Origin: Prevotellaceae bacterium
GTDB lineage: Bacteria > Bacteroidota > Bacteroidia > Bacteroidales > Paludibacteraceae
Direction of reading: 5' to 3'
NCBI GenBank assembly: GCA_031290375.1
Contig: JAITNR010000020.1
Location: 1 to 34,847, forward strand
Length of the DNA: 34,847 nt
Of the stretch, positions 9,797 through 17,839 are shown one piece after another. Within the stretch, counting starts at the first letter, position 1, and each line of letters begins with the position of its first letter. The notes below the pieces were generated by a model, which worked only from the letters and a program-made list of their open reading frames with translations, had not been told where the DNA came from and did not search any database. A program made the position numbers and the translations under genes.

Positions 9797-9847
9797 CTGT
9801 TTAGGTTACTTTAAAATCAATTACTTAAAAATCACTTTTTCAGTCCG

Positions 9848-9855
9848 CAAAGTTA
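9848..9855 (-). promoter_or_regulatory. Possible -7 element of the clpX promoter
   Basis: TAACTTTG on the minus strand, 51 bases before the clpX ATG, matches TAnnTTTG. No TTTG lies at the preferred 19-20 base distance (the nearest is 23 or more), so only the -7 half is supported. Confidence 0.4.
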
Positions 9856-9889
9856 GTAAATTTTATTGATATTTTTTCCAACAAAGCCA

Positions 9890-10615
9890 TCAATCTAATC
9901 TTCGCTGTAAGATTTCCATAAACTCCTGTACAACTTCACTTTCCATATCCCATTTTAACTTGGTTGAAATATAGGATTGTGCCTGCTGAAAGTTTTCCAT
10001 CTTATTGAAATCGGTCAATGCCCCTGAAAGTTTTTCGCCATTGCCCTCGAACAGCTCTCTTTGAAAACGAAACCTGTCAGCAATGCTGATAGCCTGCTTT
10101 ATATCGGTTATTTTGTGTTTGGAAATATTTCCAGCCAAAGAATTATCTGTATTGGTAAGCTTGTCGTTTAAAATATTTATTTCGGGCAAATTTTTATCCT
10201 TTGGTTCAATCCAAATTTTCTCCTCAACCACTGGAGTTTCAACATTTTCTATAGTTTCAATTTTTTCGGGTCGAATCTCTTCCTGTTCAATCTCGATTTC
10301 AGGCTCTTTTTCAACAAGCAAAATTTCAGGTTCCTGTACAGGTGTTTGTATTTCTTCAGCCTCCTTTTTTTCAGGTTCTTGTTGAACAGAATCCTGCTTG
10401 TGTTCAATTCTCTCTTCTTTAATTACCTCTATCTCATTTTTTTCGGCAACAGGCAATGGCAATTTTTGCAGACAATCCACTATGTTTTGAGCTTTTGAAA
10501 TGGACAAATCAATCAAAATCTGAGGATAAGAGAGCATTTGTTCAAGCCCCTGCGTTAATATTTCCAATTCCCTTATATCCTTTTGAATAAGGGTAATCAA
10601 CAATTTATCTGACAT
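9890..10615 (-). CDS. Conserved Bacteroidetes hypothetical protein with acidic middle region
   Basis: A 241-residue protein of unknown function. The N-terminal part is helical (residues 1-60). A long Glu/Pro/Val-rich low-complexity linker spans about 70-150. A compact C-terminal segment (ISIADRFRFQRELFEG to the end, FMEILQRRLD) resembles a tail motif I associate with conserved Bacteroidales hypotheticals. The ORF track starts at 10696. I prefer the ATG at 10615 because a consensus promoter (TTG-19 bases-TAACTTTG) lies just upstream of it and inside the longer version. No catalytic motif is visible. Confidence 0.75.
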   Translation of the reverse strand: MSDKLLITLIQKDIRELEILTQGLEQMLSYPQILIDLSISKAQNIVDCLQKLPLPVAEKNEIEVIKEERIEHKQDSVQQEPEKKEAEEIQTPVQEPEILLVEKEPEIEIEQEEIRPEKIETIENVETPVVEEKIWIEPKDKNLPEINILNDKLTNTDNSLAGNISKHKITDIKQAISIADRFRFQRELFEGNGEKLSGALTDFNKMENFQQAQSYISTKLKWDMESEVVQEFMEILQRRLD

Positions 10616-10636
10616 ATTTTTTTCTTTATTTTTGTG

Positions 10637-10666
10637 CAAAGTTAATAGATTTCTTTGAAATAACAA
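10637..10666 (-). promoter_or_regulatory. Promoter that fixes the start of the 9890-10615 gene
   Basis: On the minus strand TTG (10664-10666), 19 bases, then TAACTTTG (10637-10644), ending 21 bases before the ATG at 10615. It makes the longer ORF-track start at 10696 unlikely. Confidence 0.65.
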
Positions 10667-10711
10667 CCATTTAGAAATAATCAACCGTGAAATCAAGTTG
10701 TTTTTCTACGA

Positions 10712-10861
10712 CTCACTACGCTTTATTTTGAGAGTTTTACCGAAGACGAACTTCGCCGTTTTGGATACAGCAAAGACAACAAATTCAATCAGGAACAGGT
10801 TTTGCTGGCACTGCTGGTAACCGATAAGGATTTGCCTGTTGGCTGCGACCTTTTCAGGTAA
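10712..10861 (+). pseudogene. Remnant of an IS1634/IS4-group transposase
   Basis: Too short for the ORF track. The frame from 10712 reads LTTLYFESFTEDELRRFGYS, then KDNKFNQEQVLLALLVTDKD and LPVGCDLFR, and stops at 10859-10861. This matches the pattern of IS1634-type transposases around the first catalytic block (TTLYFES, GYSKDNKFNQ, LALLVT, LPVG). The preceding bases give FYDS in another frame, so there is also a frameshift at the left end. Only about 50 of the expected 500 or so residues survive, so it is a dead fragment. A repeat shared with 15689-15711 starts one base after the stop. Confidence 0.75.
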
Positions 10862-10862
10862 A

Positions 10863-10886
10863 TTAGCACCTCAAAAAAAAGATTTA
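10863..10886. repeat. Dispersed motif TTAGCACCTCAAAAAAAAGA...TTTA, copy 1
   Basis: A 24-base sequence next to the transposase remnant. A reverse-complement copy differing only by one A in the run is at 15689-15711, and a degenerate copy is at 5282-5301. It may be the end of a mobile element. Confidence 0.55.
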
Positions 10887-10920
10887 GCCAATTTAATTCT
10901 GTTTTTTACAAAATTAATTT

Positions 10921-10928
10921 TAACTTTG
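10921..10928 (+). promoter_or_regulatory. -7 element of the psd promoter
   Basis: TAACTTTG, 16 bases before the psd ATG. The region 19 bases upstream has TCTG instead of TTTG, so the match is partial. Confidence 0.45.
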
Positions 10929-10944
10929 CAAAAAAAAGTACAAA

Positions 10945-11664
10945 ATGACAAAAGCGTCAAAAAAACTTGTTCAAAGGGTTGGAAACCGCAATCGTAAAAT
11001 CAAAATTCACAAGGAGGGAAAAACAATTTTAATTTCACTTTTTATTTTTCTTGTGGGAATTAATTTAATTTTTCACTTTTGGACCTCGTGGGGAGTGGGT
11101 TTTATCGTCAATTTTATTGTTTCTGTAGTAGCGTTTTGCTTTTTCCTTTTCTTTTTCAGAAATCCGTACAGGCTGACCAATATTGATGATGACAGTTTTG
11201 TGGTCGCCCCAGCTGACGGTCGGATAGTGGCAATCGAACTAACCGAAGAATGCGAATATTTTGAAGGCAAAAAAATGATACAGGTGTCGATTTTTATGTC
11301 TGTCTTTTCGGTTCACGCCAACTGGTATCCCATCAACGGCATCGTAAAATACACTAAGCACCACAACGGCAAGCATTTGGTAGCCTATTTGCCTAAGTCA
11401 AGCCACGAAAACGAGCACTCTTCCACCGTAATAGAAACCAAAACGGGCAAGCAGATACTTGTCAGGCAGATTGCGGGTACTTTGGCTCGGAGGATTGTTA
11501 CTTACGCCTCTGTTAATCATCCGGCACAAGTCAATCATCATCTTGGCTTTATCAAGTTTGGTTCACGGGTGGATATGTTTTTGCCCGAAGATTCGGAAAT
11601 CTTTGTTCGTATGAGCGAAAGCACAAAAGGCAACGAAACAATTATAGCAAAGTTGCCTGATTAA
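10945..11664 (+). CDS. psd: Phosphatidylserine decarboxylase (short type)
   Basis: Makes phosphatidylethanolamine from phosphatidylserine at the inner membrane. The enzyme is a proenzyme that cleaves itself at a Gly-Ser bond, and the serine becomes the pyruvoyl group. Here the 239-residue protein has an N-terminal hydrophobic hairpin (about residues 28-72), the APADGRIV motif, FSVHANWYPI with the conserved His, NHPAQVNHH, and the cleavage site FGSR near residue 212. FGSR is the form used by short PSDs instead of LGST. The usual neighbour pssA is not adjacent. The nucleoside permease gene follows after 41 bases. Confidence 0.92.
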   Translation: MTKASKKLVQRVGNRNRKIKIHKEGKTILISLFIFLVGINLIFHFWTSWGVGFIVNFIVSVVAFCFFLFFFRNPYRLTNIDDDSFVVAPADGRIVAIELTEECEYFEGKKMIQVSIFMSVFSVHANWYPINGIVKYTKHHNGKHLVAYLPKSSHENEHSSTVIETKTGKQILVRQIAGTLARRIVTYASVNHPAQVNHHLGFIKFGSRVDMFLPEDSEIFVRMSESTKGNETIIAKLPD

Positions 11665-11705
11665 TTTCATTTTTTAAAATAATATAATATTATATCAACA
11701 AAATT

Positions 11706-13001
11706 ATGAGAGTCAGATTAATAATAATGAATTTTCTGCAATTCGCAGTTTGGGGAGCGTATTTAACCTCAATGGGTTCGTATTTGGCTTCGGCTGGTAT
11801 GGGCACGAAAATCGGTTTTTTTTACTCAATGCAGGGAATTGTTTCGCTGCTGATGCCTGCACTGATGGGCATTGTGGCTGACAGGTGGATACCTGCGCAA
11901 AAACTTTTGGGTATTTGCCACGCACTTTCCGCAATGTTTATGTTTTTTGCGGGCTATTATGCGTTGGGAGCAGGAGACGCGGTGCAATTTTCAACGCTCT
12001 TTACATATTATTCGCTTAGCGTGGGGTTTTATATGCCCACCATCGCCCTGTCCAATTCGGTGGCATACAGTGTGTTAAACAAAGCAGGACTGGAAACGGT
12101 AAAACACTTTCCGCCAATTCGCGTCTTTGGCACCGTCGGATTTATTGTTGCAATGCTTGCGGTGAATTTTATCACCTCAAAGGGAATTGCCATTCAGCAT
12201 ACGCCAATCCAGTTTCTTGTTTCGGGCGATATTGGTTTAGTGCTGGCTATTTACGCTTTTACCCTGCCAAAATGTAACATAGACAAATCAAACAGAAAAC
12301 GTTCATTGTCTGAAGTGCTTGGGCTAAATGCTTTCGCACTTTTCAAACGCAAAAAAATGGCAATTTTCTTTATCTTTTCGATGCTTTTGGGGGCATCGCT
12401 GCAAATTACCAACGGCTATGCAAATCCTTTTATTACAGGGTTTTCCGAAGTAAAAGAATTTGCTCAAACCTGGGGGGCACAAAACGCAAACGCTTTGATT
12501 TCCCTCTCGCAAATTTCGGAAACGCTCTGTATTTTGCTCATACCATTTTTTCTTAAAAAATTTGGCATAAAAAAAGTTATGCTTATGTCGATGTTTGCGT
12601 GGGTTTTGCGTTTCGGCTTTTTCGGCTTGGGCAACCCCGGTAACAATGTTTGGCTTTTTGTCCTTTCAATGATTGTTTATGGCATTGCGTTTGACTTCTT
12701 CAATATTTCAGGCTCGCTTTTTGTGGACAGGGAGACTGATACCTCCATACGTTCGAGTGCCCAGGGACTGTTTATGATGATGACTAACGGTTTTGGAGCT
12801 ACCATCGGAATGTTGGGGGCACAGTCGGTTGCAAATCGTTTTGTCTATTCGCAGACAGACCCGCTGGCGAAGATTGAAGGGTGGCAGACGGCTTGGTTTA
12901 TTTTTGCCCTTTACGCTCTTGTGGTCGGCATCGCATTTGCATTTATTTTTAAATATAAGCACGATTCCAATAACGGTGGAGAATTGAGAGTGGAGAGTTG
13001 A
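11706..13001 (+). CDS. Nucleoside:H+ symporter, MFS family (NupG-like)
   Basis: A 431-residue inner-membrane transporter with about twelve hydrophobic helices. The opening MNFLQFAVWGAYLTSMGSYL and the GIVADRWIPAQKLLG loop are characteristic of the nucleoside:proton symporter family (NupG/XapB). Substrates are likely purine and pyrimidine nucleosides; cdd elsewhere in the window would use imported cytidine, but there is no operon link. It is probably co-transcribed with psd. The C-terminus (SNNGGELRVES) runs into repeat-like DNA, so the last few residues may be acquired from the repeat. Confidence 0.88.
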   Translation: MRVRLIIMNFLQFAVWGAYLTSMGSYLASAGMGTKIGFFYSMQGIVSLLMPALMGIVADRWIPAQKLLGICHALSAMFMFFAGYYALGAGDAVQFSTLFTYYSLSVGFYMPTIALSNSVAYSVLNKAGLETVKHFPPIRVFGTVGFIVAMLAVNFITSKGIAIQHTPIQFLVSGDIGLVLAIYAFTLPKCNIDKSNRKRSLSEVLGLNAFALFKRKKMAIFFIFSMLLGASLQITNGYANPFITGFSEVKEFAQTWGAQNANALISLSQISETLCILLIPFFLKKFGIKKVMLMSMFAWVLRFGFFGLGNPGNNVWLFVLSMIVYGIAFDFFNISGSLFVDRETDTSIRSSAQGLFMMMTNGFGATIGMLGAQSVANRFVYSQTDPLAKIEGWQTAWFIFALYALVVGIAFAFIFKYKHDSNNGGELRVES

Positions 13002-13193
13002 CAAAATGGCACAACGCTCTGCATCATTGCGAGTTCCAAAGGGCAAACAATCTATATGCGATGGATTGCTTTGGGTTATTGCCTCTGCACAAAGACAAGA
13101 GAAAATGTTCTTTGACAGGATCGGTTAGTCCATTCAAATGAAAAACGATATAAATAACAGGCTTTAGCCAAACAAACAATTAATAGCGAACAG
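13002..13193. repeat. Intergenic segment with a CATTGCGAG-type repeat fragment
   Basis: Between the nucleoside permease and obgE. CATCATTGCGAG, and then GGATTGCTTTGGGTTATTGC, belong to the same loose family as the palindromic repeats at 18840-18877 and 23024-23128. No gene is seen. Confidence 0.4.
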
Positions 13194-14186
13194 ATGAACT
13201 CAAACTTTATAGATTACGTAAAAATATATTGTCGTTCGGGCAATGGCGGTGCAGGCTCTACGCATTTTCATCGGGAAAAATTCGTTCCCAAAGGCGGACC
13301 CGACGGCGGGGACGGTGGACGTGGCGGACATGTCATTCTGCGAGGCAGTAAGGATTATTGGACTTTGTTACATCTGAAATATGCCCGTCATATTTTTGCA
13401 GGACACGGGGGACATGGTAGTGGTAGTCGCAGTTTTGGCAAGGATGGTGAGGACAGAACTATCACAGTTCCCTGTGGCACAGTTGCCTGCGATGCTGTAA
13501 CGAGAGAATTTCTGTGCGATATTACCGAAGATGGACAGGAGGAAATTCTTCTCAAGGGCGGACGTGGTGGTTTGGGTAACTGGCATTTCAAAACCGCCAC
13601 CAATCAAACCCCCCGCTATGCACAGCCGGGTGAACCTATGCTGGAAAAAGAGGTTATCCTCGAACTTAAAGTACTGGCAGATGTGGGTTTGGTAGGCTTT
13701 CCAAATGCAGGCAAATCAACCTTGTTGTCCGTGATTTCAGCCGCGAAACCCGAAATTGCCGATTATCCATTTACAACGCTTGTGCCAAATCTCGGTATTG
13801 TGCCGTACAGGGACGGAAAGTCGTTCTGTGTTGCCGACATACCGGGCATCATAGAGGGGGCTGCCGAAGGTAGAGGGTTGGGATTGAGGTTTTTACGCCA
13901 TATCGAAAGAAACTCTATCCTGCTTTTTCTTGTGCCCGCCGATAGCAACGATATTAAAAAAGAGTATGAAATTCTTCTCTCCGAACTGGAAAGATATAAT
14001 CCAGAACTGCTTGATAAACAACGAATTTTGGCTGTTTCAAAAATTGATATTCTCGGAGAAAATATGATCAAAGAGCTGAAAAAAACATTGCCGGAAAATG
14101 TACCACATATCTTTTTTTCGTCGATAACCCGTTTTGGACTGGAAAATCTTAAAGATATGCTCTGGCAGAAGTTGAATGAACTGTAA
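13194..14186 (+). CDS. obgE: Obg GTPase (ribosome assembly, 50S)
   Basis: Essential GTPase acting in late 50S subunit assembly and stringent-response signalling. The 330 residues show the glycine-rich Obg fold ([24 protein letters not shown]) over about 1-157. The G domain follows with G1 GFPNAGKST, the G2 region DYPFTTL, G3 DIPGIIEGA and a G4 of SKID in place of NKxD. There is no long C-terminal extension, as in many Bacteroidetes Obg proteins. The ATG start yields the normal N-terminus (FIDYVKIY). It is convergent with the periplasmic thioredoxin gene, with 17 bases between the stops. Confidence 0.96.
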   Translation: MNSNFIDYVKIYCRSGNGGAGSTHFHREKFVPKGGPDGGDGGRGGHVILRGSKDYWTLLHLKYARHIFAGHGGHGSGSRSFGKDGEDRTITVPCGTVACDAVTREFLCDITEDGQEEILLKGGRGGLGNWHFKTATNQTPRYAQPGEPMLEKEVILELKVLADVGLVGFPNAGKSTLLSVISAAKPEIADYPFTTLVPNLGIVPYRDGKSFCVADIPGIIEGAAEGRGLGLRFLRHIERNSILLFLVPADSNDIKKEYEILLSELERYNPELLDKQRILAVSKIDILGENMIKELKKTLPENVPHIFFSSITRFGLENLKDMLWQKLNEL

Positions 14187-14203
14187 TTTACGAATTACAC
14201 ACC

Positions 14204-14665
14204 TTATTTGCTCAGCAAATACTGCTTAATTTCGTTTTCGAGTTGGGCTTTATCTCTGTAGCCCGATACCATAGTAGGTTGCTTGCCGATTGGCACAAAC
14301 AAAATTGCGGGAATGCTGTTTATTCCGAACAATGCAGCAAGTTCCTGTTCTTTTTGGGTATCAATCTTATATACGTAAATTTGGTCTTTGTAAAGAGTTG
14401 CAATTTCGTCCACAATTGGCGACAGCATACGGCAGGGGCGACACCAGTCGGCATAAAAGTCTATGATACAAGGCTTGTCACCGAGATATTTCCAATCGTT
14501 AGACTCACCTGATTTATAATCAACAACTTTCTTTTTAAAAGTTTCTTTTGTGAGAAATTCAGGCTTTATTTTTGTTCCCTGAACATCGGTTTTAGTTTGC
14601 CCAAAGGCTATGAACATCAACGATGTAGATAAAAATACCGTCAAAACGATTTTAAAATTTTTCAT
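14204..14665 (-). CDS. Exported thioredoxin-fold protein, WCRPC active site
   Basis: A 153-residue protein with a signal peptide (about residues 1-22, FLSTSLMFIAFG) and one thioredoxin domain whose active site is WCRPC (Cys75, Cys78), plus the cis-proline segment SIPAILF. Periplasmic thioredoxins of this kind reduce substrate disulfides and must be re-reduced through a membrane carrier. The gene directly upstream encodes a CcdA/DsbD-like membrane protein that could do this. The Arg in the CxxC dipeptide is less common than Gly and will affect redox potential. The gap of 111 bases leaves open whether both share one mRNA. Confidence 0.88.
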   Translation of the reverse strand: MKNFKIVLTVFLSTSLMFIAFGQTKTDVQGTKIKPEFLTKETFKKKVVDYKSGESNDWKYLGDKPCIIDFYADWCRPCRMLSPIVDEIATLYKDQIYVYKIDTQKEQELAALFGINSIPAILFVPIGKQPTMVSGYRDKAQLENEIKQYLLSK

Positions 14666-14776
14666 AATTTTGGGTTATTTATAATCTATGTTTAGATAAT
14701 AATTTCTGTTTATGGTTTAATTAAGATTTTTGCTTGTAAGTCGCAAGTTTTTAATATGAAATATTGGTTTTATTTT

Positions 14777-15484
14777 TCAGTGAAAAAAGATATTCTCTAT
14801 TAAAAGATAAATGCTTGTCAGTACAAATATTGCACCTGTTATTTTTACGAACCATCGTCCCAGTTTGTCTGCTATTTTGTAAAATTTGTCTATTTTATTC
14901 AACCCAAAAGTCATTATAATTGTTATCAGAACAATAATTAAAACTGTTGCCAAAACAAAAACAAACGGTAAAACTATACCATAACTGACAGATAATGAGA
15001 GCGGTAATAAAATTCCAAAAAACAAAATTACGTTTGCAGGACAAAATATAAGCGAAAGTACTGCCCCTAATACAAAGGCTCTGATATTGTTGTGTTTAAA
15101 TCGGTGTCCAATTTTTTCTGCCGAAAACGATATTCTTAACCACGAAATTTTATCTGCAAAAATCAAGGCTAATCCGAAGATAAACAATATCGGAACTAAA
15201 ACAATTTCCCCCCAAGTATCGAAAAAACTTTGAAAATGCGAAATCGAATAACCTTTTTTAAGAATTAAAACAAGCCCCAGCCCCAGCCCTGCCAATACTA
15301 ATGTTCTGCCCAAAATATAAAAAAGACTGTTTAAAAGAATTATCTTTTTATGAGCATAATCCTTTGTTAAATAGCCTATTGCTGAAATATTTACAAGCAA
15401 AGTGCAAGGGTCAAGCATAAAAACGAACCCTAAAACAAAAGCGACCAGGCAAGGTGATGATATATTTTGAACGAAATCAATCAT
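14777..15484 (-). CDS. CcdA/DsbD-type membrane thiol carrier (ArsG-like)
   Basis: A 235-residue polytopic inner-membrane protein with about six helices. One cysteine lies in the first helix (LDPCTLLVN) and another in the middle (FCPANVILFFG). This is the pattern of CcdA/DsbD proteins, which pass electrons from cytoplasmic thioredoxin to the periplasm. The text DPCTLLVNISAIGYLTKD and the LGRT segment also resemble the ArsG-type permeases of some arsenic operons, but no ars gene is here. The ORF-track start at 15565 is wrong: its first residues are antisense of tRNA-Ser. The ATG at 15484 gives a clean start (MIDFVQN). Confidence 0.8.
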   Translation of the reverse strand: MIDFVQNISSPCLVAFVLGFVFMLDPCTLLVNISAIGYLTKDYAHKKIILLNSLFYILGRTLVLAGLGLGLVLILKKGYSISHFQSFFDTWGEIVLVPILFIFGLALIFADKISWLRISFSAEKIGHRFKHNNIRAFVLGAVLSLIFCPANVILFFGILLPLSLSVSYGIVLPFVFVLATVLIIVLITIIMTFGLNKIDKFYKIADKLGRWFVKITGAIFVLTSIYLLIENIFFH

Positions 15485-15519
15485 TTTGAGGATAATTCGA
15501 TTGAAAATGAGACATGATT

Positions 15520-15608
<89 letters not shown>

Positions 15609-15640
15609 TTTTAACAATATATGAAAAAATAAATTTAGCA

Positions 15641-15648
15641 CAAAGGTA
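15641..15648 (-). promoter_or_regulatory. -7 element for tRNA-Ser
   Basis: TACCTTTG on the minus strand, 32 bases before the tRNA 5' end. No convincing TTTG at -33. Confidence 0.4.
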
Positions 15649-15688
15649 ATATTTTTTTTTGAAAATATGATATTTGTTTCAGAAGGGT

Positions 15689-15711
15689 TAAATCTTTTTT
15701 TGAGGTGCTAA
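15689..15711. repeat. Dispersed motif TTAGCACCTCAAAAAAAGA...TTTA, copy 2 (inverted)
   Basis: Reverse complement of 10863-10886 with one fewer A in the run. See that entry. Confidence 0.55.
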
Positions 15712-15733
15712 ATAGTGTTCAAAATCAGGCACA

Positions 15734-15791
15734 AAAAATAAATAATTTGTAATGTTTTTAATTTCTGGATTGCTTCGTTCCTTGCAATGAC
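15734..15791. repeat. 58-bp dispersed repeat, copy A
   Basis: Ungapped match to 18791-18848 with 7 mismatches by eye (shared core AAATAAATAA-TTGTAATGTTTTTAATTTC). Both copies end in CAATGAC, the core of the GTCATTG palindromic repeats. Confidence 0.7.
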
Positions 15792-15811
15792 TGAATAATG
15801 AATAATGAAAA

Positions 15812-15877
15812 ATGAAAAAATGCGGACTTTGCGTGATAATTGCATTTATGCACGTAGGGCATCCATATCAATAGAAA
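15812..15877. repeat. 66-bp dispersed repeat, copy A
   Basis: Ungapped match to 21399-21464 with 6 mismatches by eye. The core includes GCGGACTTTGC, GATAATTGCATTTATG and the small palindrome GTCCGTAGGAC (written CACGTAGGGC here). Confidence 0.75.
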
Positions 15878-16065
15878 AATATGGAATACAACATGTATTT
15901 ATGTCCGTAGGACAGAATGTGAATAAGCTTAAGTGAAACTTACGGCTAAAGACAACCGGCACCATTTTTGAAAAAACAAATAAATATGATGTTATTTTAC
16001 ATAAAACACGAAATATAGCATAATTAGCCACTACAAAAACAACTTTTACTCAAAAAGTGCCATTT

Positions 16066-16358
16066 TTACACAGTTTGGATATGGGGATTGGGGGATAGAG
16101 TGTCGAAGTCAGGAGATTTGATAAAGTCAAGTATATTGGCAGCTTGGCAAACTTCTATTAGTTGTTCAAAATTTATTTCATTATCGGAAATTGCGATATT
16201 TTCGGCGATTGTTCCGCTAAAAATTTTGCCGTCCTGCAGCACAATTCCGCATTGATCACGCCATTCGTCCGTAAAAATTTCATTAATGTTTTTGTCGTTC
16301 AAAAATATTTTGCCAATTTCAATGTTGTAATGTGCCAAAAGTAATTTTATACTTTACT
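16066..16358 (-). pseudogene. Fragment of a peptidase/bacteriocin-type ABC transporter ATPase domain
   Basis: Reads IKLLLAHYNIEIGKIFLNDK, then ...WRDQCGIVLQDGKIFSGTIAENIAI. These are the residues just after Walker A, then the Q-loop (VLQDG) and helical region of ABC exporters, closest in feel to C39-peptidase bacteriocin exporters. Walker A itself, the LSGGQ signature, Walker B and all membrane and peptidase parts are absent. An in-frame TAA lies right before SIKLLL, and the reading decays after DFIKSPDFDTLS. The ORF-track start is TTG. The left break coincides with an 11-bp inverted repeat at 16347-16420. It is a dead remnant. Confidence 0.75.
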
Positions 16359-16420
16359 AACACTAAAGTTCCAAATTTTTGATAACTACAATGCACAAAA
16401 CTATGCCGCGTAAAGTATAA
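16347..16420. repeat. 74-bp segment bounded by an 11-bp perfect inverted repeat
   Basis: TTATACTTTAC at 16347-16357 and its exact complement GTAAAGTATAA at 16410-16420 enclose 52 bases with no gene. It sits exactly where the ABC fragment is broken, so it may be a miniature element or an excision scar. Confidence 0.5.
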
Positions 16421-16465
16421 CTTGTGATTGTCTTGATTTTAAAATATAATTGAGTTGCGGCAACG

Positions 16466-17758
16466 TTACAGTCTTCCATCCACAAACCGTCTATCAAGTG
16501 TGGCTTTTACATCGAATACTACTACCCCGTTTTTGTGGTATGTTTCAAAGTCTAATTTCTGGAAATCGTTGTGTGCAACGGCATGTATTACAGCCTGATA
16601 TGTCTTTTCCGTGTTCAGTTTGGCGATAATATCAATGCCATACTCGTGTTTCACTTCCTCTGCCGATGCCCAAGGGTCATAAATATCTACATTTACTCCA
16701 AATTCGCACAATTCGCGATAGATATCCACCACTTTGGTGTTGCGAATGTCAGGGCAATTTTCCTTGAAAGTAACTCCAAGCAACAGTACGTTCGAGCCTT
16801 TGACCTTTTGGTCTTTCTGCATCATCAGTTTCAGCACTTTGTTGGCGATAAACGGTGCTACACTGTTGTTTACATGCCGCCCCGAGAGTATCACCTGCGG
16901 AATGTAACCCATTGATTCTGCCTTACTTGCAAGATAATACGGGTCAACGCTGATACAGTGTCCGCCCACAAGTCCGGGACTATATTTGAGAAAATTCCAT
17001 TTAGTGCCTGCCGCCTCTATCACATCGTTTGTGTCGATGCCGATTTTATCAAAAATCAAAGCCAATTCATTTACAAAAGAGATATTTACGTCTCTTTGCG
17101 AATTTTCAATAATTTTAGATGCTTCGGCTACCTTGATACAGGGTGCTTTGTGTGTGCCAGCCTCAATGATAGAGGCATAGAGGTTATCCACATAGTCGGC
17201 AATTTCAGGGGTAGAGCCTGATGTAACCTTTTTAATTTTTGTCAGGGTATTTATCTTGTCGCCCGGATTGATACGTTCGGGGCTGTAGCCTGCAAAAAAG
17301 TCTCTGTTGAACTTCAATCCGGAAACATTTTCGATAACGGGGATACAATCATCTTCAGTACAACCGGGATAAGTAGTTGATTCATAAATCACTACACTTT
17401 TTTTGGAAATTACCCGTCCAAGCATCTCCGAAGCCTCAATAAGAGACATAAGGTCGGGTTTGTTGAAGTTATCAATCGGGGTAGGCACGGTAACTATAAA
17501 GGTGTTGTATTCCCTGAGATCTATCTCTTTACAAGAAAAAGCAAGTCCTGTTTCTCCATTTTTCCTCAAATCCATCACCTGCTTCATCTCTTGCAGGTCT
17601 GCTTCAAGAGTATGGTCTTTGCCCTGTTGCAATTCTGCAACTCGCTGAGTATTAATGTCAAAACCCAATACATCATACTTTTTGCCGTACTCAATAGCCA
17701 ACGGCAAACCTACATAACCTAATCCAATAACAGCAATTTTGGGTGTATTTAATTTCAT
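16466..17758 (-). CDS. UDP-N-acetylhexosamine 6-dehydrogenase (WbpO/TviB type)
   Basis: NAD-dependent four-electron oxidation of a UDP-N-acetylhexosamine (GalNAc or GlcNAc) to the uronic acid, for capsule or O-antigen. At 430 residues it has the N-terminal Rossmann motif VIGLGYVGLPLA (about 10-21), PTPIDNF, STTYPGCTE, and the catalytic cysteine in GGHCISVDPYYLA. The C-terminal UDP-binding domain includes GVTFKENCPDIRNTK. The segment EYGKKYDVLGFDIN is typical of TviB/WbpO rather than UDP-glucose dehydrogenases, but the exact sugar cannot be fixed. It is isolated: the partner epimerase and glycosyltransferases are not in the window. The glucosaminidase gene lies 81 bases upstream on the same strand. 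Confidence 0.9.
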   Translation of the reverse strand: MKLNTPKIAVIGLGYVGLPLAIEYGKKYDVLGFDINTQRVAELQQGKDHTLEADLQEMKQVMDLRKNGETGLAFSCKEIDLREYNTFIVTVPTPIDNFNKPDLMSLIEASEMLGRVISKKSVVIYESTTYPGCTEDDCIPVIENVSGLKFNRDFFAGYSPERINPGDKINTLTKIKKVTSGSTPEIADYVDNLYASIIEAGTHKAPCIKVAEASKIIENSQRDVNISFVNELALIFDKIGIDTNDVIEAAGTKWNFLKYSPGLVGGHCISVDPYYLASKAESMGYIPQVILSGRHVNNSVAPFIANKVLKLMMQKDQKVKGSNVLLLGVTFKENCPDIRNTKVVDIYRELCEFGVNVDIYDPWASAEEVKHEYGIDIIAKLNTEKTYQAVIHAVAHNDFQKLDFETYHKNGVVVFDVKATLDRRFVDGRL

Positions 17759-17839
17759 TGTGTTTATATTTTTTTAGACGGCGAACCGGAGAAAGCCGTA
17801 ATTTGCAATTAAAATCTTGGCTCTGTTATCATTATATTT

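Larger units (their letters stand above)
15609..16065. other. Repeat-rich intergenic region upstream of tRNA-Ser
   Basis: No gene is supported. It holds a TACCTTTG -7 element at 15641-15648 (minus, for the tRNA), the 23-base motif at 15689-15711, a 58-bp repeat copy at 15734-15791 and a 66-bp repeat copy at 15812-15877. A second, shorter ATGTATTTATGTCCGTAGGACA segment lies around 15893-15914. It then runs into the ABC-transporter fragment. Confidence 0.7.
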
